From: Bigelowiella natans CCMP2755
Taxonomy: Eukaryota > Cercozoa > Chlorarachniophyceae
Assembly: GCA_000320545.1 (NCBI GenBank)
Contig: ADNK01003147.1
Span: 1-64,000 of the forward strand
Direction of reading: 5' to 3'
DNA length: 64,000 nt
Shown here in pieces: positions 14,601 to 24,867 of this stretch. Both the position numbers and the translations under genes were made by a program. The notes beneath the pieces are model-generated. The model searched no databases, was not told where the DNA came from, and saw only the letters and a list, made by a program, of their open reading frames with translations. Each line of letters opens with the position of its first letter. Position 1 is the first letter of the stretch.

Positions 14601-17350
14601 AATGAGATTACAAGAGCATTGAGTTTGAACGCAATTTGTTGTATTAGTGGATGAGGAGAATAGAGACGACTCGGACAGCGACGAGGGTCCCAATAACATC
14701 CAAGCTGGTGCGAAGTCTCTCCTATCTACAGCCCAGGCTAAATTTTTGCCCACAGTCCCCATAGTGGAGGAGGGCAAGCGCGCGAGACGGTCCATTGCGG
14801 AGCATGTAGGAACCTGATGAGCATATATCCCGTTAGAATAGATGACGAATGAAAATAACTCGTGATGGCTAAGTCCGCGCCCAACGGGAGCGTTCTAATT
14901 CCACACCTTCCACTGCTGCGTGTTTATTGTTCTCGCAGGGCGCTACTGGTGGAGCTGCAGCTCTCGGTGGAATCGTTGGTAGAGAAATGGGGAAAAACTT
15001 TGCCAAAAGGCAGCACAGCAGCGATAAGTCGCGCTCCGCCAGAGAAGGCAAAGAGAGCTATAACATGCTAGGTCGCCGGCAAAGCGCTTCATTGGGAACG
15101 GATTCCCCCATCTTACCCTTGAGCTCTACTAATACAACGTTAAGGAAGAACGGGTGGGTTGACGCAAGCTCGGACCTCTCGTCAAGATCGTACGATCGAG
15201 CTACCCAACACAGTAGAATTCACTCTTCCAACGCCTCTTCTTCCGGGCTCGTGGTTGCTATTCAAAAGTCTCAGGTTTGTACGTTAGATCTTCAATAACT
15301 CACTCTTCTCGTGAGAGAGCTCGTACTTGTTTTCACCACGAATTCATTGCCAATGGGCGGCATGCTGGTGTGCATTATCAGAAGCCGGAAAAGCACAGAT
15401 TGAACAGAATCTCAACAATGCAGACGCAGAAAAGCCGTCGAATGCTCTCCCGGCGAAGTTCTACACGTTTTCAGCTGAACGTGTTTCCCAAGGACAGCTT
15501 CGTTCCATCCCGAAATAATCTCAAGCTTCCTCCATTCTGGTGACCATCATGCACTTGTAGATTGAGATCTCTGACGAGCGCTCTACTCATCCTCCTTGCA
15601 GTCGCTCAAACTCGTCGTTTTACCTCACACTGGTTGGTTGATATGAACTTAAACAGGACTCGCAAAGACACGTATATTATCGTTGCCTTCACCATATTCA
15701 TTCTGGGCGCTGTATTTATGCTCGCGGCGCTTTCTTGGCAGTACCGGTGCTCTAATCACACCAGACGAAACACTGTTTTTCCTTCTCTTTTGCCTCGTTT
15801 AAACCCTGAATGAAGTCATCTCGCACGACGATGCCATAGTAGCAGCCTGTTTAGTGAAGCCATTTCAACCATGCGTGTTTCTATGTTGTGTAGCGACTCG
15901 AACGATTCGTCGGTGGTGGCTGCGTTGACGGCATTTGGGGAGGACATTTTGTTCCGAACTTTCATAATTATAACCGTGGAAGCTGTGCTGCTTTTACCAT
16001 GCTGTTGTCAAAGCGGAGGTGGACAAGTGCTCGGGCCTTCGGCAGTGGCTCCTAGGTCTCCTTTCTGCTAGATTGCTGCGTGAATAAACGATATGAGGAG
16101 TTTTGGTGATTGTTATTGTACTCCTTTTCCTCTGTAAGTGGTATTCGTTGTTGTTTTTCTGTGTTTGTGCGTTGATGGCAATCACGTTGTTGTGCGTTGC
16201 CCAAGTGGTTCTTGTGCGCGTTGTGCTTGCACCAATGCTCAGCGGAATGTTCATCGCTTTTGCTAATAGAGAGGACTCCAGGAGCTTCTACCTGCAGCCA
16301 GATGTAAACTATTTTCGATACGACAAAGCTGCGGTGCTCGTCACGGTCACGCCGCAAGGTGAGATCATCGGACTTCGACGAGGGTGGAAGGTATGAAGTA
16401 AACATGAGATATACAGCTACACTCTCAATCCGAAATGCCGGTTTAGGTGAAAAGCATAAACGGCGACAGTGTTTCAAACGGCACAGAGTGCTTTGCCAAG
16501 CTCCGAGCGGCGACGAAGATTGCGGGTCCTTTTGAGATCGAGTTTGACACGTCAGGAAGCCGGGAGAATTGGGTTTCCTCGCCCATCCTACCCGAGGGGC
16601 ATTTAGCAGCAAATGATCGAGGCAAGAAGCAGGAAGAAATGTCTTCGTTATCGTGCACGAGTTCCAACCTCTCGTTCTTCTCGAATCTGAAAGACCAGGA
16701 CCCTCGGCTCTTTTTGCCGCCTGGGAGAAACGCTTCCCGAGAGGTTGGTTGGCCATAGCTGCGAATCTATCACTTTCCCAGCCCAAAATGTGTGTATTCG
16801 CCGGTATCTTTTTACCTGCAAAATATTGCGCCTCGGGGTTATTTCTGTTGGGTCGTGCGTGTTGCCTTGATGAATTTCACCATTTTCATGTTTTTTAACT
16901 GTGGAGTAGCCATGCAATGATACTTGTAGCGTGTATCCTTCCAAGATGAGTGAGTGAAAGGCTTAAATTCCAAGTTTTCGGAGGTTTCCATCCCTGCTGT
17001 GCTCAGTCGTTTATATATCTGTAAATTCTGTATTGTGTGATTGAAGCACTGAAATGTCAACTAAATTGTTTAGCCTTCGCGTCCTTCGACTGCCATGTTC
17101 TTCGGTTCACGATCCCGTCCAAGTAAATCGATTGCATCACAGAGTGCCCACGATGCCTTAAAATCTCCAAAGATGCATAGTCGCAGATTTTTAACATCAT
17201 GCCATTTCAAAGTTCTCCTCTAAGAGATGGCATGATCCCTTTCGATTGGGGAGTGATGAAACTGATTACAAAAGCTCGGCACATATTGTGGTCCCGTTTA
17301 CGACATGGGCTTCGCCTCATTTTCCAGCAATTGATCAAACGTTAACCTTT

Positions 17351-17389
<39 letters not shown>

Positions 17390-17629
17390 AAATTTGTGCG
17401 TTTCTCAGCGACGTCGGCAGGATTCAAATCTCTGCTTTCAACATTTCTTCGACTCCCTCCCGAAGAGGTATGCATCATCGTGCTTCTGGCTATGATGCCT
17501 GTCTCACGGTGATCTCACATTTCGCAATGTGCTACCTCTCAGGTGAAAGAGTTTGAAGTTGATTCATCCGACTCCTCGTCGGTTGGCCCGGAGCCTCAGA
17601 GCGATGAGGATGTTAAAATGAAAATTTGA
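8288..17629 (+). CDS. REJ-domain / GPS / multi-pass polycystin-1-like membrane protein (3' part of the receptor gene)
   Basis: Exons that splice in phase: 8288-8488, 8690-8821, 9151-9710, 9838-10085, 10394-10669, 11024-11322, 11447-11624, 11774 on, 12021 to about 12540, 12719-12963, 13095-13516, 13583-13723, 13913 to about 14314. They encode REJ-type beta modules (Cys-x-Trp near 8430, FLFRWEL near 9220, NFSWSVW near 10068). A GPS-like motif CSASHLTAFS (about 13327-13356) follows, then a first TM (VMLLVFLMISIFLVSYSVAF) and a polycystin-like segment with KRLILLLVLLF (about 13960). Acidic linker exons (14473-14518, 14648-14805, 14939-15273), two more TM segments (about 15670-15740 and 15900-16010) and a PDZ-like segment (about 16260-16700) come next. 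The last exon, 17543-17629, ends DEDVKMKI-stop. REJ/GPS polycystins are autoproteolysed surface receptors or channel partners. Exons between 14.3 and 17.5 kb are the least certain. Confidence 0.72.
9020..11690. repeat. (TA)n microsatellites in introns of the REJ gene
   Basis: (TA)n runs lie at about 9020-9045, 10088-10119, 10779-10811 and 11653-11690, all in introns. They show that TpA-rich DNA is normal outside the depleted islands. Confidence 0.95.
17355..17389. repeat. (GT)n microsatellite
   Basis: An uninterrupted GT run of about 17 units in the 3' part of the REJ gene, probably intronic. Confidence 0.9.
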
Positions 17630-17651
17630 TGATGTTAAAATGAAAATTTGA
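17609..17651. repeat. 22-bp tandem duplication across the stop codon of the receptor gene
   Basis: Bases 17609-17630 are repeated at 17631-17651. The first copy contains the last codons and the TGA stop (17627-17629). TpA is still present in the second copy, and the TpA-free island begins directly after it. Confidence 0.9.
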
Positions 17652-18097
17652 AGTGATGAACATGCACCTTCATTGTGAGACCAGTTTGTCGCATGCACGC
17701 ATGTAGACATGCGTGTGTGAAAGGCGTGGTGCATCAGGTGTATCTGTCCGGCCAAATCGAACTCATCCCCTCAAAAGAGCGCAGCGCAAGCCGAGTCGTT
17801 CGCTGCATCCATGCTGATCGACATCACGTCCGGTGTGCTTTTGCAAGTAATGATCATGGACATGTGACACCGTGTGCATCTGTCAAAATGACAACAAATC
17901 ATCATAACCGCCAATGGCTGCGTGCGAAGCACATCCTCGCAAAGCAATGCGACCGTGACATGTGACACTACGCACAGCCCTGGCTGTGCCAATGTCTGTG
18001 GTTGCATCGAATGCAAAGCTTTGCACCGAAAAATGTCAATCCTGTGTTGCATGCAACAGCATGATGGAAAGGCATCGAGCTTTGCCCCAAATTCGCT

Positions 18098-19884
18098 TCA
18101 CACACTCTTTGCAGATGCAAAATTTTTTTGTGTCATCCGTCTTTTTCCTGACCATAGCTCTCGTTCCCTCACCTTCCCCCTCTCCCCCTCCTCGTGCATT
18201 GAATCTGAAGAACTAGAAGAACCATCATGACCATGAGAAATGTTGTCGCTCACGTTGTCCGGCGAAACTTCTTGTAGTGGGGGAAGCTCCCTAAAAGCAC
18301 CATGCAGGTAAAGGTGTTCAGCATGAACATCATTTTCATGACCCGTAGCGATGTCAAGTACAATGTGCGTATTCCCCTTCATGCTCTCCGACACAATCGT
18401 GACTGGCCCCGTCTCATTGACTTGGCACTTTTCAGACACAGCATTCTGGCTTCCATCATCTTTGCGATGTAACCAAACGAGATCTCCGACATTGAAAGAA
18501 TCCTGGACGGCAAGCTTCTCATTGCGCCGAATTTTTTTTGCAAGCTCATGATCCTCCTTGAGCGTAGCACAAAGTAAACGAATTTTTTCAAGCCCCTGGA
18601 TGCGTTCATCCAGCTGAACCACATCCGGGGCACCAAGGCTTTTAGCCTTCACATCCGCGAGGAATTTTGGTTGATGTCCAAATGAAAGCCTCGCGGGAGA
18701 ACATCCATTTTTGTCGGTTGTGGTGTTTGCACTAAAGGTGATCATCTCCAGGCACTGCTGCCAGTTCGTCCTCTCGTCAAGGTTCTGGAGCAGCATGGAC
18801 ATGATCCCATTGTTGATGGCTCCATGCTTTCGCTCCAGAACCGAGTTCCCTTGGCTGTTCTTCGCCGAGATTTTGAGAAACTTTAGCCGCAGCCTGTTCT
18901 GCAAATGTGTCATTGCACTTCCTGCATTTTCTGGGCCCTGATCCATCAGGATCTTTTGGGGCAACCATGCTGCAGAATGCAAGCCATGATGAAATCTGCA
19001 GTCTTTGCTGAGCTAGTCCTTTTGACAGCCCGCGTGCAAATGCATCCAATGGCCACAACACAAAGCGTTTGGATGCAATGTTTGGTTCCTTCAACTGGAC
19101 CAATGGCATCCACTGCGATGGTGCCATTCAGCTCATTGTCAGCACGTTGCTGGTGAGGGGTCTGCCTCACACAAGTCTCAGTCCGCATGCACACTTGGCA
19201 GTCCCTTGCAAATTGTCGGCAATCTCGCTGCAGCCCGGGCCAATGACAAGTGCGCAAAACCCGGGCAGCCAAATCATTCGCATTGCGATGATTTGACACG
19301 TTGTCAATGTGGCAGCAAGCCTGCATCACTTTGATGCGATCTGCAGCTGGGACACACAGCTGCAGCGGGATGCTTCCTCCAACTTGGAAAGCTCCCACGT
19401 GACGCAGCGCACCATCCACGACCTTGCACCGCGAGCGCACCAGCAAGTGGTTGGCGCTGTCCTTGTCCCTCAGCGCAGCAATCACTTTTCCAAAATCCTG
19501 TTCTTGTTGCGCCAGCTCACACTCCGGCAACAGCGACTCCATGCGCACTTCCATTGCCCCACACTCCAACGTGGGCGCAATGCTGCACACAGATGCACAG
19601 GCCACGTGAAAATCTGTCATGGTCTCATGCGCCAAACATGAAGACAGAGATGCTTCCTTTGTGCAGCATGCAGGAGACTTTGCAGCTTCCATGTGCACAG
19701 GAAATGAAGCCTCCAATGCCGGTGCTGCTTCGACACTGGTCTGACAAATGACGAAGTGCCAACACAGAGTGGTCTGCAATGAACGTGTGCATGTGTGCAT
19801 GTGCATTTTTCTCACTTCAAAACGTGTTCGTGATGATGTTGCGTGTTCGACGTGTGCATGCAAAGTGTGAGGCGGTTGGTGCAA
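18098..19884 (-). mobile_element. Ty3/Gypsy-like LTR retrotransposon integrase remnant, frameshifted
   Basis: The upstream frame (19884-18946) has an integrase zinc-finger region (HRNANDL, then CHWPGLQRDCRQF and CQVC) and the first catalytic Asp in AVDAIGP. The downstream frame (18982-18098) resumes with LPQKILMDQGPEN (second Asp) and NSQGNSVLERKH (catalytic Glu), then SPARLSFG and a GDLVW motif, as in Ty3/Gypsy integrases. A one-base frameshift near 18,960 joins the two frames. I found no reverse transcriptase, gag or LTRs. In family members CHWPGL usually reads YYWPGM; both Tyr (TAT) have become TGT and CAT, the change expected from TpA hypermutation. It is surely inactive. Confidence 0.8.
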
Positions 19885-20098
19885 TGCGCATCAATTCTGG
19901 TGCACAATGTGCAGTCAACAACAATGAAAACAATTTCCCAAAGTCAAGTGAAGTGCATCAGAGCAACACGAAATGCGACGGCCATGGCCGTGCGTCCATT
20001 TGTTCATCTCTCCTCACTGAAATGCACAGCTTTCGTGCATGTTCGCACGTGCACTAGTTCTCTTCACTTTTTGACAGGTGAAGTGTCAGGCTGCATCC

Positions 20099-22468
20099 TC
20101 ATTTCTTTCCATGTCGACCTTTCCCTTTTGGGTTTCTCGGCTTTTGCAGTGATGCGTCTCCTCCTACCCTTCCTTCCTTTTTTTTCATTTTTTTGCATTT
20201 CAACATCAGTGAGGACATCATGGCTTTGCATTCGGAACCATCATCATGCATTTGGCAGGCAGAGTGCACGTCAAGAGCCTTTTCATGTTCCGTGATCGCC
20301 TCCGGGTACTTCCCCATCCCATCGTACACTCCGCCGATGTTGTTGTAGCTAGTCGCCACAGAAGGATGGGGTTTTTCCGTGCCGCACACCTTCAATTTCA
20401 TAGCAAGACTCTTCTTGCATTCCGTGAGCGCCTCCGGGTACTTCCCCATGCTTTTGCACACTCCGCCGATGTTGCCGTAGCTAGTCGCCACAGAAGGATG
20501 GGGTTTCTCCGTTCCGTACACCTTCAAATCTACATCAAGACACTTCTTGAATTCCGTTAGCGCCTCTGGGTACTTCCCCATCCTGTTGTGCACTGAGCCG
20601 ATGTTGCCGTAGCTAGCCGCCACAGAAGGATGGGGTTTCTCCGTGCCGCACACCTTCAAATCTATGTCAAGACACTTCTTGAATTCTGTTAGCGCCTCTG
20701 GGTGCTTCCCCATCCTTTTGTGCACTGAGCCGATGTTGCCGTAGCTAGTCGCCACAGAAGGATGGGGTTTCTCCGTGCCGTGCACCTTCAACCTCACATC
20801 AAGACACTTCTTGCATTCCGCAAGCGCCTCCGGGTACTTCCCCATCCTTTTGCACACTGAGCCGATGTTGTTGTAGCTAGTCGCCACAGAAGGATGGGGT
20901 TTCTCCGTGCTGTGCACCTTCAACCTCACATCAAGACACTTCTTGCATTCCGCAAGCGCCTCCGGGTACTTCCCCATCCTTTTGTGCATTGAGCCGATGT
21001 TGTTGTGGATGCTAGCTTTTTCTGGTTCTTTCCCTGTTTTTGATTTAGCAGAAACCAATGCTTTAGTTTCAGTTTCAGCGAGCTTGGCGCTCAATCTGAA
21101 CCAACATGAAGCTTCATCACAAAGGCATGCAACGTCACAGGCCTGTCCCAAAGCCCTTGCTAGCCGCCAACTGTGTTCTTCTTTGGAGGACTTGTGCAAC
21201 GTGGTTCCGTGCTGGAGCACTGCAGCCCATTCTTCCTGGCGGTCGTGAGAGTCACTGTGGTCTCCTCCGAAGGCAGTCAGGGCGTCAACCAGATTGGCAA
21301 TGTTGGTTTGTGGCTGCAGGTACCTCACCATCTCTTGCGCAACAGCGTGCATGTTTGCACAATTGGTTTCTCGGCTCCATTGTGTCAAGGAATGACGCTC
21401 TAGAAGCGCCAACGCGTCGCGAACGTCTTCGTCCTCTTCAGAGACCGCCAGCTGCTTCTCGTCGTTCTTTTCATCTTCCGTGCAATCTTTGATGTCCTCA
21501 ACCTGATTGGGCGATTCGTCAAATTTCAGAAGAAGAACCAGTTCCAATGGAATGTTTTTCGGATCCAGGTACGCAAGCGAACGCAACAACGCGAGGCAGT
21601 CCACGCATGAACTTCCAGCGGTGTGCCCGATCGCGTCTGGATCCGACAGGCTTGACAGGCTTGACAGGCTCTCGCGGACCACTTCGACGATGCTCTGTCC
21701 GTGCCTGATGCTCTTGTTGGGGTTCTTGATCAGAAACCTTTTTCTTCCTGGAGACTGCTTCTTTCGCAAATTCTCGATGCGATCTGCTGCCTTGTGGTGG
21801 CCCATCTCTTTGCAGTGGCTGAAGAATTGCGCTGGGATCACGGGCACACCCGAGAACTCGGTTTTCAGGTGCTCCATGCAGTCCTTCGCATCTCTGTCTT
21901 TTGGGTCGGGCACTTTTGGGCTGAATTTGCGGGCGAACTGCACCAGATCTTCTTCGTCCATGAGCCCGTCAATCGGCCAGCGTTTGACGTCCAGACTCCA
22001 ATCGGTGGTTTTGCTGTTTCTGGACGTCAGGATCACGTGTCCTTTGTTCCCAGGTGAGAACTCAGCCATGTCACTGCAATCACCAACATCGTCGAACACC
22101 AGGAGGCAGCGTTCAGTCTCGATTCGTTCCCTGATGGTTTGGACAGCCGATTTGATGTCCTTTTTGTCAACAACGTGCAGGCCTGGGATGTTCTTCTCAG
22201 CGATGCGCGTGCACCCGATCTTCAGCTGCTCAGTTGTTTGGCAATCTAGCCAAAACGCGTGAGAGCATTGACCGGTCTCAATGAGGGCGTCGAACAATCG
22301 GACGGCCAACTGGCTCTTCCCAATGCCCCCATGGCCACAGAGCAGATGCGCTTGTTTGCTGGCATCTTTGAGTTCATGCAGAACCTGCTTGACCACTTTC
22401 TCCCGCCCAACGAAGAAAGACACTTGGTCTGGGCCGGGGATGAGCGTCATTGAAGCTCGAAGTCTCAT
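20099..22468 (-). pseudogene. C1: hypermutated copy of the NB-ARC-TPR part of the STAND gene
   Basis: The reading frame is open from the acceptor at about 22468 (RLRASMTLIPGPDQVSF) through an NB-ARC-like NTPase with intact Walker A (CGHGGIGKS) and LLVFDDVGD, then five full TPRs and a partial sixth, and a Lys-rich tail. It is clearly paralogous to 31455-27300, which has 20 TPRs. Conserved TPR tyrosines are replaced by Cys or His (VCKRMG, VHKRMG, KVCGTEK, AECKK). Because TAA and TAG are destroyed by the same mutation, the open frame is weak evidence of function. It could still be expressed, but I regard it as a mutated duplicate. Confidence 0.75.
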
Positions 22469-22479
22469 CTGAAATTTGA

Positions 22480-24075
22480 TTTGAAAACGAAATGTGCACA
22501 CACAGATGTGAAGATCAAGTTTCAGATGCCATGGGGTTTCCTCGTGGAAAGGAGGGAAGGTGAATGGGGGATGGGTCCTGTGCCGACCGAGGGGGGAGGG
22601 AAAAAAAAATGTCGGCGTGTTTTTGTGCAGATGCACAATGAACTGAACGTTGTGAAGACATGAATGTGCAGCGTGCATCCTTGCCAACCTTCACGTCTGC
22701 GAACATGCATGTCCAATGGATGCATCTGTCAACCCAATCCGCCAACATCGACTCCAAAAAGCAACGACACCTTTGCAAAGCGTTGAAAAATGGCAAGATT
22801 TTGGGCCCTGAGTGGCAATGAACTTCGAGTGCAAATGTCTCAGAAACAGTTTCTTGAATCGCTCCTTGTGTGAAGGTTTCATCTCCACAGCCTGCAAGCA
22901 AACGTGTCAATTGCTGCTTGAACCGAAATGATGATGATGACAATTTTTCACAATGATTGACTCTGATGGAAGATCATTTTGAACCTTGCAACAAGGGCAA
23001 TCAATTTTCTTCCTTGACGTGGTGAACAGCAATGGAGATTTGCTGATCTTTGGAATCTGGTGAAGTGCTTGCGGTCCAAGGAAATTGGATGCGTTGTCGC
23101 AAATCTGAAACGCAAAATTTTCACCTGGGTTCAACCTCAACACTGGAAACCCTCACAATGTTCATCCATTCAAACGAAAAAGGTGCCAGTGAGATTCGTT
23201 TTTCTTTTTCATCTTTGAGCGAATGGAGAGGATCTCCTGCTGTCAAATGGTGGCTTTTATCGGAACATCTAGACATGTCGTTTTTGCAACCGCCGATGAA
23301 ACACCCTTTTCATCAGCAACACCGGCAAGGTCCACCTGAAGAAAAATTGCCATGACCGTTGCGAGTGTGCTGACAACACCTCGAACGAACACGAATTGTA
23401 TTCGAATGAAATCTTGCATCCATTTCATGTGCACAGAACAAACCCATCTCATGTGCGCGTGCACACATGCACGGAAAACATGATCAGGACCCAATAGATA
23501 GCATCTGGCCCGTCGTTGTCATGCCACATGGACCGGGCTACCACCTCCGCCAAAACAGATTTCCCGCTGCCCTTCCCACCCACGATTTGGATCCATTGAG
23601 TTGCAAACGTTTTCTTGAAAACAGCATGGTCGTTCTTCATGGAAAGCCTGCAATTTTCCAAGATTTCACGATGCTGCTTCTTCACCACATCTCGTGAGAA
23701 GAAAGACCCAGGATCTGGATCTGGGATCCATCCGGTTTTGGGCTCGATTTGTTCCAACTCCCTGAACTCGCATGTCACGTTGTGAGTTTCATCGTTGTCA
23801 GTGGACCGGGGCAGAAGTGTCAATTTGTCCACTTCATTCTCAGCTAAATCTGCCCAAAGGAGCTCCTCTTGCACTTCCTGATTGATGTTTTCTTCCTCGC
23901 AGAAGATCCGAAAGTCTCGTTCTGCCTTCCACTTTGCATTGCATGTTGTGCATTGCGCATGCAGAGACTTGAGTTTTTCCTCGAGCTTGGCTGCGATCAA
24001 TGATGGCTTGGGATGCTCCTCCAGGTGAAAAAGCGCTCGGGATGCTCCTCCAGGTGAAAAAGCGCTCGGTTTTTG
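22480..24075 (-). pseudogene. C1: hypermutated copy of the upstream (post-CHAT linker / P-loop) exons of the STAND gene
   Basis: The homologous DNA in C2 is about 31,470-33,205, in the same order and orientation. It keeps the exon with Walker A (VGGKGSGKS) followed by DAIYW, an exon with SPLLFTTSRKK and an exon with ADWVDRC. Relative to C2 it lacks about 185 bp (C2 31,650-31,835) and carries a 30-bp tandem duplication at 24,008-24,068. Homology ends near 24,075, before the CHAT catalytic residues, so the copy is 5' truncated. Confidence 0.72.
24008..24068. repeat. 30-bp tandem duplication in C1
   Basis: The stretch encoding ALFHLEEHP is present twice in tandem in C1 and once in C2 (about 33,170-33,200). 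Confidence 0.85.
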
Positions 24076-24867
24076 CGAGCAGCATTCTCTCCCTCCCTCA
24101 CATTCCAACGTGCTTGGCACTGTTGTCAGGGTGGTGCTCGCGCATCGAGGTGTGGCTGCTCTAGCGGCAGCATGCAGCAGCAGCGGCAGAGCCATTTCAT
24201 TCTGAGTTGATGCGTGTAGCCGTCCCAGAATGATGAGCGCCTTCTTCTCACGTGCTTCCAGGGAGCAGCGTCGGGGATTCGCACATCCACAGCAAGGCGA
24301 TGAGAGCAACATCGGCTTTCATCTTTGAGTTTCGATTTTGAAATGTGTCGGAGACGCTTTCGATCTCGACTTGTTCGTGGTCGAAACAACGGCACCAGCA
24401 TGTTCATGCTTTGTTCCCAACTCATGGAGATGACAAGCGCGTGGTGACATGATCGATGATGACAGGATGTCAAGATTCACGCGCTAGCAAGCTGTTGCGG
24501 CGCAATGACGTGCAGCACGTCTACATGCAACGAACAACGTCGATGAGGAGTTCATTCTATTCTAGTAAGTGGCGATTTGCAAGCTAGAAAGGCTTGCGCG
24601 CTAGCGCGTCTAGATGCAACTAAAGATGCGTGCTCCACTGCTCGCTTGCTTGGCCATGCAATGCAGCATGTCGAGATGCGCCATCACAACAAAGCACACC
24701 AACTACCAGTTGGGCCATTTCTGTTCTGAGTCTGAGCAAGTCAGGCTTGCCAACACGTTGATGTCAAGGATCAAAACACAACGACTACAATCTACCCGTT
24801 GCATTCTGCAGGTGCAGCTGTTATACTGAGTTGGACAACAGTTTGGTGAACTCTGTTGAAGGTCTTT

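Larger units (their letters stand above)
17652..24830. other. Island A: TpA-depleted, hypermutated segment
   Basis: TpA almost vanishes here: none between 19,016 and 20,054, and only about 20 in 17.7-20.1 kb where chance would give well over 100. TpG and CpA are correspondingly frequent (many TGCA and CATG words). The segment contains an integrase relic and the C1 copy of the STAND gene. It starts about 22 bp after the receptor stop codon and ends just beyond the 3' end of the C2 gene. Remaining TAs are mostly in CTAG, CTAA, GTAC and GTAG. No microsatellite of the (TA)n kind occurs inside. Confidence 0.9.

Noticed and set aside
17652-24830. Island A as horizontally acquired DNA with odd composition
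   Set aside because: C1 is a copy of the neighbouring native gene and differs from it almost only at TpA sites, so the composition arose in place.
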